Positions 19,501-28,923 are shown, counted from the stretch's first letter. The stretch is DNA of 64,000 nucleotides from Planctomycetota bacterium (GCA_016779205.1 JADHOC010000003.1:182230-246229); one strand, 5' to 3'. Program-made: numbers and translations. The notes: generated from the letters alone by a model not told the origin.

Positions 19501-20491
19501 TCCCCAGGACCATGGAACCGTGCACCACGTGGTTCGCGAGGTCGGGGTGCGTCAGGTCACAGCCACCGTCCAGCACCTCGACCCGGAGGGAGGAGCCGGT
19601 CAGGCCAAGGGTGCTCTCCACGAAGTTGGAGCCGTGGAACTCACGGGCGTTGTTGATGTCCTCTTCCGGTGCGCTCCAACGATCGATCCAGGCCACATCG
19701 TCCGAACCAACCAGGTCCGCGAGGGCCTGCGTCGGCACGGTCACCGTCATCAAGTACGTCTCCCTCGAGGCGTCGACCACGCGGCCTCCGAGGGCCTCCA
19801 CGAGAGCTGCGACCCTGGCCTGGCCAGCCGCGCCGCGGCGGAGGGTCAGCAGGTTCACGGTGACCGCGGTCTGCGGGGTCACGTTCTCCGCGAGCGGCAG
19901 CAGCTCGCGCTCGACCTTGTAGGCAGGGTGATACTCTCGGACTGCGCGTACGAACGGCAGGGACGCGATGATCCGGAGCGAGCGCGAGTTGGCGGTCACC
20001 AGCAGCGCGTGGCGCGGCACCACGCGGTGCACCTCGGCGCCGGCCTGGACGAGCCGCTCCTGGAGCGGCGGTGACGGCGGCACCTCGAGCTGCACGAGGT
20101 GCAGGTTGGACGTGGGGCGCGCCGCGAGGCGAGCGGAGACGGCCGGCTCCCCCTGCAGGGGGTCGTGGGCGCCGTAGCGGAGGACCAGCTCGTGGCTGAT
20201 GGGCCGGACGATGTCCCAGGCCTCACCATCGGGGCTCGCGGCGTACCACTCCGTGGTCGACCCGTCCGCGGACACCTCCCGCCAGCGCAGGAACTGAGCG
20301 GCCTGGTCGGCGGCTCCCACCGATCGCACCTGGAAGATCGCGCCCGGAGAGGTCCGGAGGACCTCCTGGCCGCCAGAGGTCTCAACGGTCAGCCGCTGCT
20401 CGCCTCCCGGGAGCTGGACGACGTCGAGGGTCTGAGAGAAGCCGAGGCTGGACAGGAGTCCGAGCGCGGCGAGGGGCATCAGGTTCTTCAT
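16568..20491 (-). CDS. Large secreted S8 serine protease with PKD, FN3 and repeated C-terminal modules
   Basis: 1307 residues, signal peptide MKNLMPLAALGLLSSLGFSQ. Order: long prodomain (~20-275); subtilase domain with Asp308 (VLDGGCDLTHPD), His332 (SHGTACSG) and Ser510 (GGTSGATPIVAG); a KP-43-type beta-sandwich (~590-725, VYWGNNGL, VENVFVQNPE); a PKD domain (~735-815, WDFGDGG); FN3 (~817-905); a ~150-residue beta module containing ESGGKPANR (~910-1060); a second FN3 (~1067-1155) and a second copy of the ESGGKPANR module (~1160-1307). An extracellular or cell-surface protease that digests proteins for nutrition is the likeliest role. It shares prodomain, catalytic and beta-sandwich parts with the protein at 35815, but has a different tail. 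The Asp motif has GlyGly in place of the usual Ser/Thr-Gly. Confidence 0.95.
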   Translation of the reverse strand: MKNLMPLAALGLLSSLGFSQTLDVVQLPGGEQRLTVETSGGQEVLRTSPGAIFQVRSVGAADQAAQFLRWREVSADGSTTEWYAASPDGEAWDIVRPISHELVLRYGAHDPLQGEPAVSARLAARPTSNLHLVQLEVPPSPPLQERLVQAGAEVHRVVPRHALLVTANSRSLRIIASLPFVRAVREYHPAYKVERELLPLAENVTPQTAVTVNLLTLRRGAAGQARVAALVEALGGRVVDASRETYLMTVTVPTQALADLVGSDDVAWIDRWSAPEEDINNAREFHGSNFVESTLGLTGSSLRVEVLDGGCDLTHPDLANHVVHGSMVLGSHGTACSGIVAGSGAGNASARGVLPEALLIAAYYNGLSGSRYNHTSELDDPSGSYRAILQTNSWGNSRTTAYTSISQDLDQILFDFEKFSILQSQSNAGNQDSRPQAWAKNIISVGGVRHYNTLSESDDAWNSGASIGPAADGRIKPDLSSFYDSTLTTDIMGSGGYSSGNYYSSFGGTSGATPIVAGHLGMLMEMWGNGVFGNSAPAVDPFDDRPHNTTAKALLINTARQWNFSGTGADLTRVHQGWGRPDLAGAYNLRDKTFVIDESDVLAPLGSTVHTLTVEAGEPALKATMIFRDPPGTTSSGLHRINNLDLKVTSPSGTVYWGNNGLLGSMWSSSGGLANSVDTVENVFVQNPEAGSWSVEVIATEVLVDTHVETGATDADYALVVTGATSGPPPAPVAGFVATPLTGFAPLDVTFTDQSSGSVDTRAWDFGDGGTATVSAPVHTYTAAGTYTVSLSVTGPGGSDALSRTDYITVQVLTAPSAPGNLTAGNPTANSVDLAWSDNSSSEDSFEVERSLDGVTWTAALSAPADATSATDSGLAPGTTYQYRVFARNGAGDSATSNVAQATTTLGSTEIAVAQADVPVVGTVTGTAVNTRTADLVYQSLRERESGGKPANRTSRGEHRWQFSLPAGSGLSFHANAYRTDSSDGDVWRVEVSQDQQSWQTMFSVTKTGPSEVYQSASLPAAIVGTVYVRVIDSDRSSGNRSLDTIFVDHLYFEVTGVGAGLPPGAPSGLGAAPTSSSEIGLSWSDGSSSEDGFELQRSPDGASWSTIASSLAANSTSFTDSGLQADTEYQYRVRAFNSAGTSDWSNVAVATTFSVGNADFVPFGEQAGAGALSGSYVNVQSADGAVQSLTERESGGKPANRYSYGSHVWLVNAPAGQVTLFVMGSMVDAGDGESFLFEVSTNGGGSWTATSVVIDPSTSAAGYQSGLAVASHGGGEIRVRVRDSDQTSGNRGQERVDVDHLFLRVQ

Positions 20492-20590
20492 GGCAGGCGA
20501 TGTCTCCGGAAGGGGGTGATTACACTTCTGAAACGTATCCAGCCCTGGCCGATTGGCCCATATAGGGGTTTACCCTTATTGGCCCTCGCC
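20492..20590 (-). promoter_or_regulatory. Possible promoter/operator region of the subtilase gene
   Basis: Unusually AT-rich for this genome (20520-20582). It contains a direct repeat of ATTGGCCC at 20552-20559 and 20578-20585 (26 bases apart) and a palindrome GGGTTTACCC between them. It lies just upstream of the leftward subtilase start. A promoter or regulator site is plausible, but no -35/-10 pair is clear. Confidence 0.28.
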
Positions 20591-20766
20591 GACGGAAGAG
20601 GCCCCCGGCCGGCGTCGTCCTCCTCGACCTCCGGGTGGCGCCAGGTGGCCTCCTGGTACCTCCAGGGCCGATGACGGCGGAACCAGGCCCTGCACGGCCC
20701 CCACGAGACCCCGGGGAGAATTCTGGGACGGCGTCGTCCTCTACGCGGGATTCCAGAGGGTCCGCC

Positions 20767-22020
20767 TCAGGGGAACTGCGGCATCAGGGCCAGCAGTCGA
20801 TCGCGGATGGCCAGGACCGCCGGCCCGTGGCTCGACGCCAGGAGGTCATGGAGCTCGTGGGGATCCGCCTGGAGGTCGTACAGCTCCTGGGCAGGAACGT
20901 CGGGGCGCTCGATCAGCTTCCAGCGGCGGGTCCGAATGGCCCGCAGCTCCGGGACGTGGGACGTGGCTCCGGGGAACGGGAACTGGTGGAAGTAGAGGTG
21001 ATCCCGTTCCCCGTCCGCGGTCGGGTCCACAAGGAGCGGCGCGAAGCTGATGGAGTCCTCCGCCACCGCCTGGGGGGCCGGCTGACCCACGAGGTCGAGG
21101 ACGGTGGCGAAGACGTCGGTCACGTGGACCAGCTCTTCGCACTCGGCCCCCTGGGCCACCCGCGGCCCGGCGACGATGAAGGGGACGCGGACCCCCCCCT
21201 CGTAGGGGCTCCGCTTGCCGTGCCCGAGAGGCCACGGAGGGAGCACGGTGACGTTCGGCGAGCCGTTGTCCCCGATCACGAAGACGTAGGTGGTCTCCAG
21301 GTCAATCGCCGCGAGCAGATTGCCGAGGTGATGGTCGAAGGCCTCGACCATGGCCTTGTGCATGAAGGGCTCGAACGTGGGGTTGCCCTGGGTATGCAGG
21401 TAGCTGGGCGGGACGTGCCAGGGAGAGTGGGCGAGGATGGGGCAGTAGTAGACGAAGAAGGGCTCGGTGAGCCGCTCGAGGACCTCCGTACCGCGCCGGG
21501 CAAGGGCCGACGGGAAGTACCCCGACTCGTTCCGGCGCACGCCGTTGACGTGGGTCGTCCAGTGAAAGTAGGTCGGCGACCCGACGTAGCCGACCGCCGC
21601 ATGGAAGCCGGACTCGATCGGGTGGGTGTCACTCCCGCCCGCGTCGCGCAGGTGCCACTTGCCGAGGGTGACGGAGGTGTGGTCGGGGAGCGCCTCGGGC
21701 AGGATCGTCTCCGAGAGGGGGAGAGGCGTGGACACGCCGTCGAAGGACGCGATGATCGTCCCGATCCCCGTCCGGTCCGAGTGCCGGCCCGTGAGCAGCG
21801 CGGCGCGGGTCGGGCTGCAGACGGGGTACGCCCAGGCGTTTCGGAAGAGCACTCCCCGCGCAGCCAGCGCGTCGAGATTCGGCGTCGGCGGCGCGTCCGC
21901 GTGATCGGCGTAGGCGCCCACCTTGTCGCGGCCGATGTCGTCCATCAGCACCACCACCACGTTGGGTGCTGTGGAGACGGGCCCCTGGAGGAGCGCGGCC
22001 AGGATCGAGAGCGCCAACAT
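20767..22020 (-). CDS. Secreted sulfatase (FGly-type)
   Basis: 417 residues from the ATG at 22020, with an N-terminal leader (MLALSILAALLQGPVSTA). Sulfatase marks: NVVVVLMDDIGRDKVGAY, CSPTRAALLTGRH with Cys68 as the formylglycine site, LGKWHLRDAGG, CPILAHSPWHVPP, FVIGDNGSPN, and YEGGVRVPFIVAGP, ending with LYDLQADPHELHDLL. Expected to hydrolyse organic sulfate esters after export. It differs from the 8018 sulfatase throughout, so the two are not recent duplicates. The longer open frame upstream of 22020 is low-complexity and is rejected. It sits between the subtilase gene and the kinase gene, all leftward, with gaps of ~275 and ~120 bases. Confidence 0.94.
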   Translation of the reverse strand: MLALSILAALLQGPVSTAPNVVVVLMDDIGRDKVGAYADHADAPPTPNLDALAARGVLFRNAWAYPVCSPTRAALLTGRHSDRTGIGTIIASFDGVSTPLPLSETILPEALPDHTSVTLGKWHLRDAGGSDTHPIESGFHAAVGYVGSPTYFHWTTHVNGVRRNESGYFPSALARRGTEVLERLTEPFFVYYCPILAHSPWHVPPSYLHTQGNPTFEPFMHKAMVEAFDHHLGNLLAAIDLETTYVFVIGDNGSPNVTVLPPWPLGHGKRSPYEGGVRVPFIVAGPRVAQGAECEELVHVTDVFATVLDLVGQPAPQAVAEDSISFAPLLVDPTADGERDHLYFHQFPFPGATSHVPELRAIRTRRWKLIERPDVPAQELYDLQADPHELHDLLASSHGPAVLAIRDRLLALMPQFP

Positions 22021-22141
22021 TCCCTCCAGGCTAGCAGCAAGTCCCAGGTGCGCACCTGAGAGCACCCCAGGAGGGCCTTGAGGGGGACACCCGCCCTTCA
22101 GAGCCCGGGCCGGGCCCGCGGCTCGCTGCCTGGGACCAGGG

Positions 22142-25100
22142 TCACCGGACCGCCTCGAGGCGCTCCAGCACGCCTTCGACGAAGGGCTGCAGCTCCCCCA
22201 CCTCACCGAGCTTCATCTCTGCCTCCAGGCGCTCCGGCCCGAGCGCCTCCTCGACGCGCCGCCGGTCCGGCTCACGTTCCCTCTGGTCGTCCTCAGGGAG
22301 GGGGGTCCTGAGCTCGTCTCGGATCAGATCCGCCCTCGCGTAGAGCCGCGCCGAGACCTCTGGCCGCCCGGCCGCGAACAGGATGTCTCCGCACACATCC
22401 AGGACGCCCGTCAGGTGGTACATGGCCCCGAGCTCCAGGTTGATGCTGAGCGCCTTGGCCGCGTGCCGAGCAGCCTGCGGGAGCGCCTCCCCGCGCAGCT
22501 CGATCGTCGCGAGGTTCGTGTGGCAGCCGGCGACGCCGGACGTGTCCCCCAGCTTCTCCCGTACCTCGAGGCTCTTCAGCGCCAAGCCCCTCGCGGCGCC
22601 AAGGTCGCCCTCGAGGATCGAGATCACGCTGAGGTTGTTGAGGCTCGCGCCAACCTGGGCCTGGAGACCCAGGGCGCCGAAGTGCTCACGGGCGGCTTCG
22701 AAGGCGGTGCGCGCCGAGGACAGGTCGCCGCGCCGCTGGGCGACGACCCCGAGGTTGCCCATGGCAGACGCGATGCCGCGCCGATCGTCGGCCTCACGGC
22801 TCAGCTCCAGACTCTTCGCGTATAGCTCCTCCGCCCGCTCGTACTGCGCGCGGTACTCCGCGAGGTTCCCCAGCCCCGAGAGCGCCATCCGACACGAGGA
22901 CAGGTCACTGGTCTTCTCGCCCACCTCGAGGAGTTCAAGCAGCCGATGCTCCGCCTCCTCCAGCTGGCCGAGGGCCTGCGCGAGCTTGCCCGCCCAGAAG
23001 AGTGAATCCCGGCGAATCGAGGCGTCCAGCTGCGAGGCGTCCTGGCCGAGGAGCTGGTCCAGGTAGCGGCGCCCTTCTCGCCAGAACCCCGAGTTGTACC
23101 AGTACTCGGCGAGCGCCGAACCCACCACGAGCCCGGCCTCCAGGTCCTCAGGGCCCTTGACCTCGAGCACCAGCCGGAGGTTGTCCATCTCCTCGAGCAG
23201 CGCCCGCCGATCGGTCTCCTCGGAGCCCGTGAGCGCGCTCTTCACCAGCGCCGGAACCAGCGCCGCGAAGAAGCTCCTGTGACGGCGCCGCAGCCCGTCG
23301 AGCTCGCCGAACTCATCGAGGCGCTCCGCGGCGTAGGAACGGATCGACTCCAGCAAGACGTAGCGAACGCCGCCGGCGGGGTCATGGCGCAGCAGCACCA
23401 GCGAACGATCTACGAGCCGCGTGAAGTCATCGAGCGCACTCCAGGGATCATCGTCGTCCTTCCAGACGACCTCCTCTGCGGCGGCGAGGGTGAACGATCC
23501 GGCGAACACGGCCAGGGACCTGAAGACCCGCTGCTCGCCCTCGGAGAGGAGCTCGTGGCTCCAATCGAGCGCCCCGCGCAGGGTCCGCTGGCGATCGGGC
23601 TCGCCGCGCCGCCCACCGGTCAGGAGCCGGAAGCGCTGGTCCAGCCGCTGCGCGATATCAGCGACGGAGATCTTCCCCGCACGCGCCGCCGCGAGCTTGA
23701 TCGCCAGGGGAATCCCGTCGAGGCGCCGGCAGATCTCTGCCACGGAGGCGGCATTCTCTGCGGTGAGCGCGAACGCGGCGTTCGCCAGTTGGGCGTTCGC
23801 CACGAAGAGCTGCACCGCCGCCGAACTCTCGATTTCCTGGAGCCCAGGCCTCCCCTCCGCCGCGGGTACCTCAAGCGGCGCCAGGCGGACCAGCTGCTCC
23901 TCCGCCAGCCCCAGGGGCTCCTGGGAGGTGGCCAGGATCCGGGCCTCCGGCGCCCCATCGAGCAGCTCGGCCACGAGCGACGCGCAGTCGTCGACCAGGT
24001 GCTCGCAGTTGTCGAGGATGAGCAGCCCGGGACTCGCGCGCAGGTGCGCGCACACGGCCTCGAGCGTGGAGCCCGAGCTGGACCCCTGGACGCCCAGCAC
24101 CGACGCGACCAGCTCCGCGAGCGACGCGCCGTCCCCGAGCCCGGAGAGGTCCACGATCCAGATGCCCCCCGGGGCGCCCTCGAGGGCACGGTGACCGACC
24201 TCGAGAGCCAGCCGTGTCTTGCCTGACCCACCGGGTCCCGCCAGGGTGACGAGAGCGTTCCCCGCCAGCGCCTCCTCCACCGTATCCAGCTCGGCGGCAC
24301 GACCCACGAGCGCAGCGCCGAGCCTGGGCAGGTTGTTCGGGCTCCCGGCAGGACTCAGCTGGGCGTCGGTGAGGGGGCGCTGGTCCCGCTCCGCCTCGAA
24401 CCGCTGCAGGACCTCCCCGAGCTCGGGCCGTTCTCGCGCGTCCGGAGCCAGGCAACGAGCGAGGATCGCCGCGACCCGAGGCGCACGGCCCTCTAGCGGC
24501 CTCACCGCGCGCTCGGGACCTCCCGACTCGTGCTCGCGGCGCAGTTCGTCCAAGGTGCGCCCCTGCATCACCCTCCGACCCGTATAGAGCTCACCGAGCA
24601 CGAGGCCGAGGGCGAAGACCTCACCCGCTGCGCTGGGAGCGGCGCCCCGCAGGTCCTCGGGCGCCATGTACCCGGGCGTCCCGGCGAGCCCAGCCTCGCG
24701 CCCATGCTCCTCCATCACCGCCAGCCCGAAGTCGGTGAGGCGCACGTGCCCGTCCCCATCGATCATGACGTTGGCCGGCTTGAGATCGCGGTGCAGGATC
24801 CCCTTGCGATGTACCTCTGTCAGGGCCGAGCAGATCTCGACGGCGATCTCGGCGGCCTTCTCGCCGGGGAGCGTCCCGATGCGCCGGATCAAACGCTCGA
24901 GGGTCTCTCCGTCGACGAACTCCATCGTCAGAAAGTGCCGCCCTTCGAAGGTCCCGATGTCGTGCACCCTGGCCACATTCGGGTGGGACACCTCGCGCGA
25001 GTGGCGCACCTCCGCGAGGAATCGCTCGAGGCCGCCGGCCCGGCCCGCGACATGCTCGGGCAGGAGCTTCAGCGCGATCGGATGCCCCAGGACCCTGTCC

Positions 25101-25234
25101 TCAGCGAGGTAGACCTGTCCCATCCCCCCTTCGCCAACCATGGCGACGACCTGATAGCGATCGTCAAGGAGATCCCCAGGCGAGAGATCGCCGCCGAAGT
25201 TGGATCCGGAGTCGGGCTGCGAGGGGGCAGACAT
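22142..25234 (-). CDS. Ser/Thr protein kinase fused to STAND-type ATPase and TPR repeats
   Basis: 1030 residues from the ATG at 25234. Kinase domain (~26-285): GEGGMGQVYLAED, Lys56 in ALKLL, Asp150 in HRDLKPANVM, DFG at 168-170, GTPGYMAPED. Then an AAA/NB-ARC-like ATPase (~305-650) with Walker A AGPGGSGKT (332-340) and Walker B LLILDNCEH, plus the RLDGIPLAIKLAAAR helix typical of STAND proteins. A helical linker leads into TPR-like repeats (e.g. ALSGLGNLAEYRAQYERAEE, ASAMGNLGVVAQRRGDLSSA, ASLNNLSVISILEGDLGAA). Such proteins sense a ligand through the repeats, exchange ADP for ATP and signal through the kinase. There is no transmembrane segment. The substrate is unknown. The divergent CoA-binding gene starts 100 bases away. 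Confidence 0.95.
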   Translation of the reverse strand: MSAPSQPDSGSNFGGDLSPGDLLDDRYQVVAMVGEGGMGQVYLAEDRVLGHPIALKLLPEHVAGRAGGLERFLAEVRHSREVSHPNVARVHDIGTFEGRHFLTMEFVDGETLERLIRRIGTLPGEKAAEIAVEICSALTEVHRKGILHRDLKPANVMIDGDGHVRLTDFGLAVMEEHGREAGLAGTPGYMAPEDLRGAAPSAAGEVFALGLVLGELYTGRRVMQGRTLDELRREHESGGPERAVRPLEGRAPRVAAILARCLAPDARERPELGEVLQRFEAERDQRPLTDAQLSPAGSPNNLPRLGAALVGRAAELDTVEEALAGNALVTLAGPGGSGKTRLALEVGHRALEGAPGGIWIVDLSGLGDGASLAELVASVLGVQGSSSGSTLEAVCAHLRASPGLLILDNCEHLVDDCASLVAELLDGAPEARILATSQEPLGLAEEQLVRLAPLEVPAAEGRPGLQEIESSAAVQLFVANAQLANAAFALTAENAASVAEICRRLDGIPLAIKLAAARAGKISVADIAQRLDQRFRLLTGGRRGEPDRQRTLRGALDWSHELLSEGEQRVFRSLAVFAGSFTLAAAEEVVWKDDDDPWSALDDFTRLVDRSLVLLRHDPAGGVRYVLLESIRSYAAERLDEFGELDGLRRRHRSFFAALVPALVKSALTGSEETDRRALLEEMDNLRLVLEVKGPEDLEAGLVVGSALAEYWYNSGFWREGRRYLDQLLGQDASQLDASIRRDSLFWAGKLAQALGQLEEAEHRLLELLEVGEKTSDLSSCRMALSGLGNLAEYRAQYERAEELYAKSLELSREADDRRGIASAMGNLGVVAQRRGDLSSARTAFEAAREHFGALGLQAQVGASLNNLSVISILEGDLGAARGLALKSLEVREKLGDTSGVAGCHTNLATIELRGEALPQAARHAAKALSINLELGAMYHLTGVLDVCGDILFAAGRPEVSARLYARADLIRDELRTPLPEDDQREREPDRRRVEEALGPERLEAEMKLGEVGELQPFVEGVLERLEAVR

Positions 25235-25333
25235 GCTGCCGGGGATAGTATCTAGGCCGCACCGGTAAGATCGAAGCCTCCGGCCGAAGGCTCCGCGGCG
25301 ACGCGATTTCTGGCTCCACAGGCCCCCCAAGAA

Positions 25334-25738
25334 GTGAACGACCTCATCGAGAGATTCCTGGCCGCAGGCCCCTACGCCGTCGTCGGAGCCTCCGCCGGCC
25401 GGGCGAAGTTCGGGAACCAGGTGCTTCGCTGCTACGCCCGCCATGGTGAGGTCGTTCATCCCGTCCACCCCGCCGGGGGAAGCATCGAAGGCCTGCCAGT
25501 GTCCCTATCTCTCCTGGCGCTGCCAGAGCCGGTGGCCCACGTCTCGGTGGTCACCCCCCCCAATGTCACCGAAGCGGTGGTGGAGGATGCAGCGCGCACT
25601 GGCGTGGAGGTGCTCTGGATGCAGCCTGGAGCCGAGAGCGCGACAGCCTTGGCTCGCGCGGAGTCCCTCGGTATCTGCGTGATCCATGGGGGCCCTTGCC
25701 TCCTCGTCGAGCTCCCGCGGCGTCGCACCCGGGAGTGA
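25334..25738 (+). CDS. CoA-binding (YccU-type) protein
   Basis: 134 residues, GTG start at 25334. Single Rossmann domain: YAVVGASAGRAKFGNQVLRCY, VVHPVHPAGGSIEGLPV, VAHVSVVTPPNVTEAVVEDAARTGVEVLWMQPGAE split over two blocks, and CVIHGGPCLLVE. This is the CoA_binding_2 family; the physiological role of single-domain members is unsettled. It is divergent from the kinase gene. A hairpin lies ~145 bases after its stop. Confidence 0.92.
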   Translation: MNDLIERFLAAGPYAVVGASAGRAKFGNQVLRCYARHGEVVHPVHPAGGSIEGLPVSLSLLALPEPVAHVSVVTPPNVTEAVVEDAARTGVEVLWMQPGAESATALARAESLGICVIHGGPCLLVELPRRRTRE

Positions 25739-25881
25739 GCCTCGAGCAAGCGCCGGGGGTCCACGGGCGGCCTACGGCGAGAGCGATGGGCCACGTCCAT
25801 TCGGCGATGTAGTACCCGGCTACCACCCTCGACCGAAACAACTCGCCTACGGTCCTGAAACAATGGGGATGGTTCTGTGTA

Positions 25882-25918
25882 GAGACGAGCGCGGAGCTCT
25901 TTCTTCGGCGCTCGTCTC
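25882..25918 (+). terminator. Hairpin between CoA-binding gene and broken DJ-1 gene
   Basis: Perfect 11-bp inverted repeat (GAGACGAGCGC at 25882-25892, complement at 25908-25918, 15-base loop), followed by an AT-rich stretch TTATTTAATTCC. It ends 21 bases before the next start codon. It may terminate the upstream transcript or be an operator for the downstream gene. Confidence 0.5.
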
Positions 25919-25939
25919 GCACTTATTTAATTCCAATAG

Positions 25940-26525
25940 ATGTCCAGAACGGTCCTCATGATTACCGGTGACTACACCGAGGGTTACGGGGCGATGGTGC
26001 CCTTCCAGACCCTCCGGGCGCTCGGCCACACCGTGCACGCTGTCTGCCCGGGAAAGCGAGCCGGGGAGAAGATCGCCACCGCGATCCGAGAGTTCGACGG
26101 CGCCCAGACCTACACCGAGAGGCCGGGTCACAGATTCACCTTGAATGCCTCGTTCGAGGACCTGGTGGTCGAGGACTACGACGCGCTCGTGATTCCCGGC
26201 GGCCGTGCGCCGGAGTACCTGAGGCTCGACGACGTACCTGAGGCTCGACGACGATGTGCTGACGATGGTCCGCTTCTTCTTCGACGAAGGCCGCCCGGTG
26301 GCCGCTGTCAGCAACGGAGCGCAGCTCCTCGCGGCAGCGGGCGTCCTTGCGGGGCGAACCTGCTCGGCCTTCCCCACCTGCTTACCTGAGGTCGACGCCG
26401 CAGGCGCGACCATCCCTGATATCGACCTCGACGAGGCTGTCACTGACGGCAACCTCGTCACCGCTCCGGCATGGCTTGCGCACCAAGCCTGGCTGGCACA
26501 GTTCATTGCCCTTCTCCATAGCTAG
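25940..26525 (+). pseudogene. DJ-1/PfpI-family protein, frameshifted by a tandem duplication
   Basis: The N-terminal part (SRTVLMITGDYTEGYGAMVP to ALVIPGGRAPEYLRLDD) is in one frame and the C-terminal part (VLTMVRFFFDEGRPVAAVSNG to FIALLHS) in the next. The break is a perfect 19-bp tandem duplication at 26215-26252; deleting one copy restores a continuous ~188-residue DJ-1/PfpI fold that aligns with the intact gene at 28339 (GGRAPEYLR, then a helix, then the nucleophile elbow). The elbow here reads AVSNGAQ, not the usual V-C-H-G, so the nucleophile Cys appears lost even in the restored reading. As it stands the gene encodes at most a truncated ~149-residue product with an unrelated tail. It could be a decaying gene or a reversible (slippage) switch. 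Confidence 0.85.
26215..26252 (+). repeat. 19-bp perfect tandem duplication inside the DJ-1/PfpI gene
   Basis: Two adjacent copies of GTACCTGAGGCTCGACGAC (26215-26233 and 26234-26252). Nineteen bases shift the frame by one. It causes the disruption of the gene at 25940-26525. Confidence 0.97.
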
Positions 26526-26561
26526 CCTCGCAAACACCTAGCATCTTCCCTTCTCGTCTTC

Positions 26562-26909
26562 ATGTGCAGACTCTTCATAGGCGCAGGTATTCACCTGTGG
26601 CTCTCACGAACCCACTCGCTCCGCATCGACGGCGTGGCCACGAGCCTCCGCATGGAGGAATTCTTCTGGTCCGTGCTCGGCCGAATCGCGTCCCGCGACA
26701 GGCTGACCCTGAACCAGCTCATCACGAAGCTCTATCACGAGTCCCTCGACGCCGACCACGACGTGGGCAACTTCACCTCTTTCCTGCGTGTCTGCTGCGG
26801 CCGCTACCTCGACCTGATGGCCCGCGGCGAGATCGTGACTGACGAGGGGAGCCCGCTCTCCGAGGTCGACGCAGACTCCATCCTCGGCCGGGAGTCAGAC
26901 CGGGTCTGA
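26562..26909 (+). CDS. Ribbon-helix-helix (RHH_4-type) DNA-binding protein
   Basis: 115 residues. The pattern is that of the RHH_4 family: MCRLFIGAGIHLWLSRTHSL, then the ribbon strand RIDGVATSLRMEEFFWSVL, IASRDRLTLNQLITKLYHES, and DHDVGNFTSFLRVCCGRYLDLM. The last block is the most conserved part. These are usually dimeric, sequence-specific DNA-binding proteins of unknown target. It follows the broken DJ-1 gene by 36 bases on the same strand. The C-terminal ~30 residues are acidic and polar. Confidence is high for the family, low for the function. Confidence 0.88.
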   Translation: MCRLFIGAGIHLWLSRTHSLRIDGVATSLRMEEFFWSVLGRIASRDRLTLNQLITKLYHESLDADHDVGNFTSFLRVCCGRYLDLMARGEIVTDEGSPLSEVDADSILGRESDRV

Positions 26910-26991
26910 ACGCCCTCCATCGAATCGCAGCGTCGAGCCGCTCCTGGTCCGCAAGGCCCGGGCGCGGCTCGTTCGCTCTGGACGCGGGGTC

Positions 26992-28227
<1,236 letters not shown>

Positions 28228-28338
28228 GTTGACGGTGCTATCGACAGCCGCACCGCCCGGGCTGAAACCGGCCGCCCTTCCCGCAGTACGCTTCCTCAGG
28301 GTGCCCTGCCAGAGCCCCCGGGCCGCCCAGCTGGCGAA

Positions 28339-28923
28339 TCAGTCCTTGCCCGCAGCCTCGAGGAGGAGGCGAATCCAGGGGCCGATGTAGTGACCGTGGT
28401 CGTGGTAGGTGCGGCCGCTCACGAGGTTGCCGTCGACGACGCACGGCTCATCCACGAAGACCCCGCCCGCCACCTCGAGGTCGTGCCGACACTTGGCCAC
28501 CGTGGCCATGCGGCGCCCATTCACACATCCCGCGTAGGCCGGGATCTCCACCCCGTGGCACACGCTAGCGATGGGCTTCTCCGCCGAGAAGAAGTGCCGC
28601 GTGATCCTCACGAGGTCCTCGTCGTAGCGCAGGTACTCGGGGGCCCTCCCGCCGCTGAAGAAGATCCCGAGGTACTCGGTGGGGTCGACCTCCGAGAAGG
28701 CCAGATCCGCGGTGATCTGGTACCCCTCCCACTCCTTGGTGATGGTCCAGCCGGGGCGGACCTCGTGCAGGACCATCTGGTACGTCCGCCGCTCAGGGGC
28801 GATCACCACGGGGCGGAGTCCAGCCTCCTGGAGCCGATAGAGCGGATAGAGCGTGTCCACCGTCTCGGAGGCGTCTCCGATCACGAGGAGTACGGCAGGC
28901 AGATCGGGTTCGTTCATGGGCAT
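28339..28923 (-). CDS. DJ-1/PfpI-family protein (intact)
   Basis: 194 residues. DJ-1/PfpI core: VLLVIGDASETVDTLYPLYRL, RPVVIAPERRTYQMVL, FFSGGRAPEYLRYDEDL, the nucleophile elbow IASVCHGVEI (Cys), and a C-terminal part with NLVSGRTYHDHGHYIGPWI. Class I glutamine-amidotransferase-like fold; members are proteases, glyoxalases, isonitrile hydratases or deglycases, and I cannot tell which. Met residues at 28923 and 28917 are alternative starts. It aligns with the broken copy at 25940 and probably represents the functional one. Confidence 0.92.
   Translation of the reverse strand: MPMNEPDLPAVLLVIGDASETVDTLYPLYRLQEAGLRPVVIAPERRTYQMVLHEVRPGWTITKEWEGYQITADLAFSEVDPTEYLGIFFSGGRAPEYLRYDEDLVRITRHFFSAEKPIASVCHGVEIPAYAGCVNGRRMATVAKCRHDLEVAGGVFVDEPCVVDGNLVSGRTYHDHGHYIGPWIRLLLEAAGKD

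Noticed and set aside
18371..20074. A 567-residue open frame on the plus strand opposite the subtilase
   Set aside because: The minus-strand gene has a signal peptide, catalytic triad and named domains; the plus frame is Arg/Val-rich without domains.
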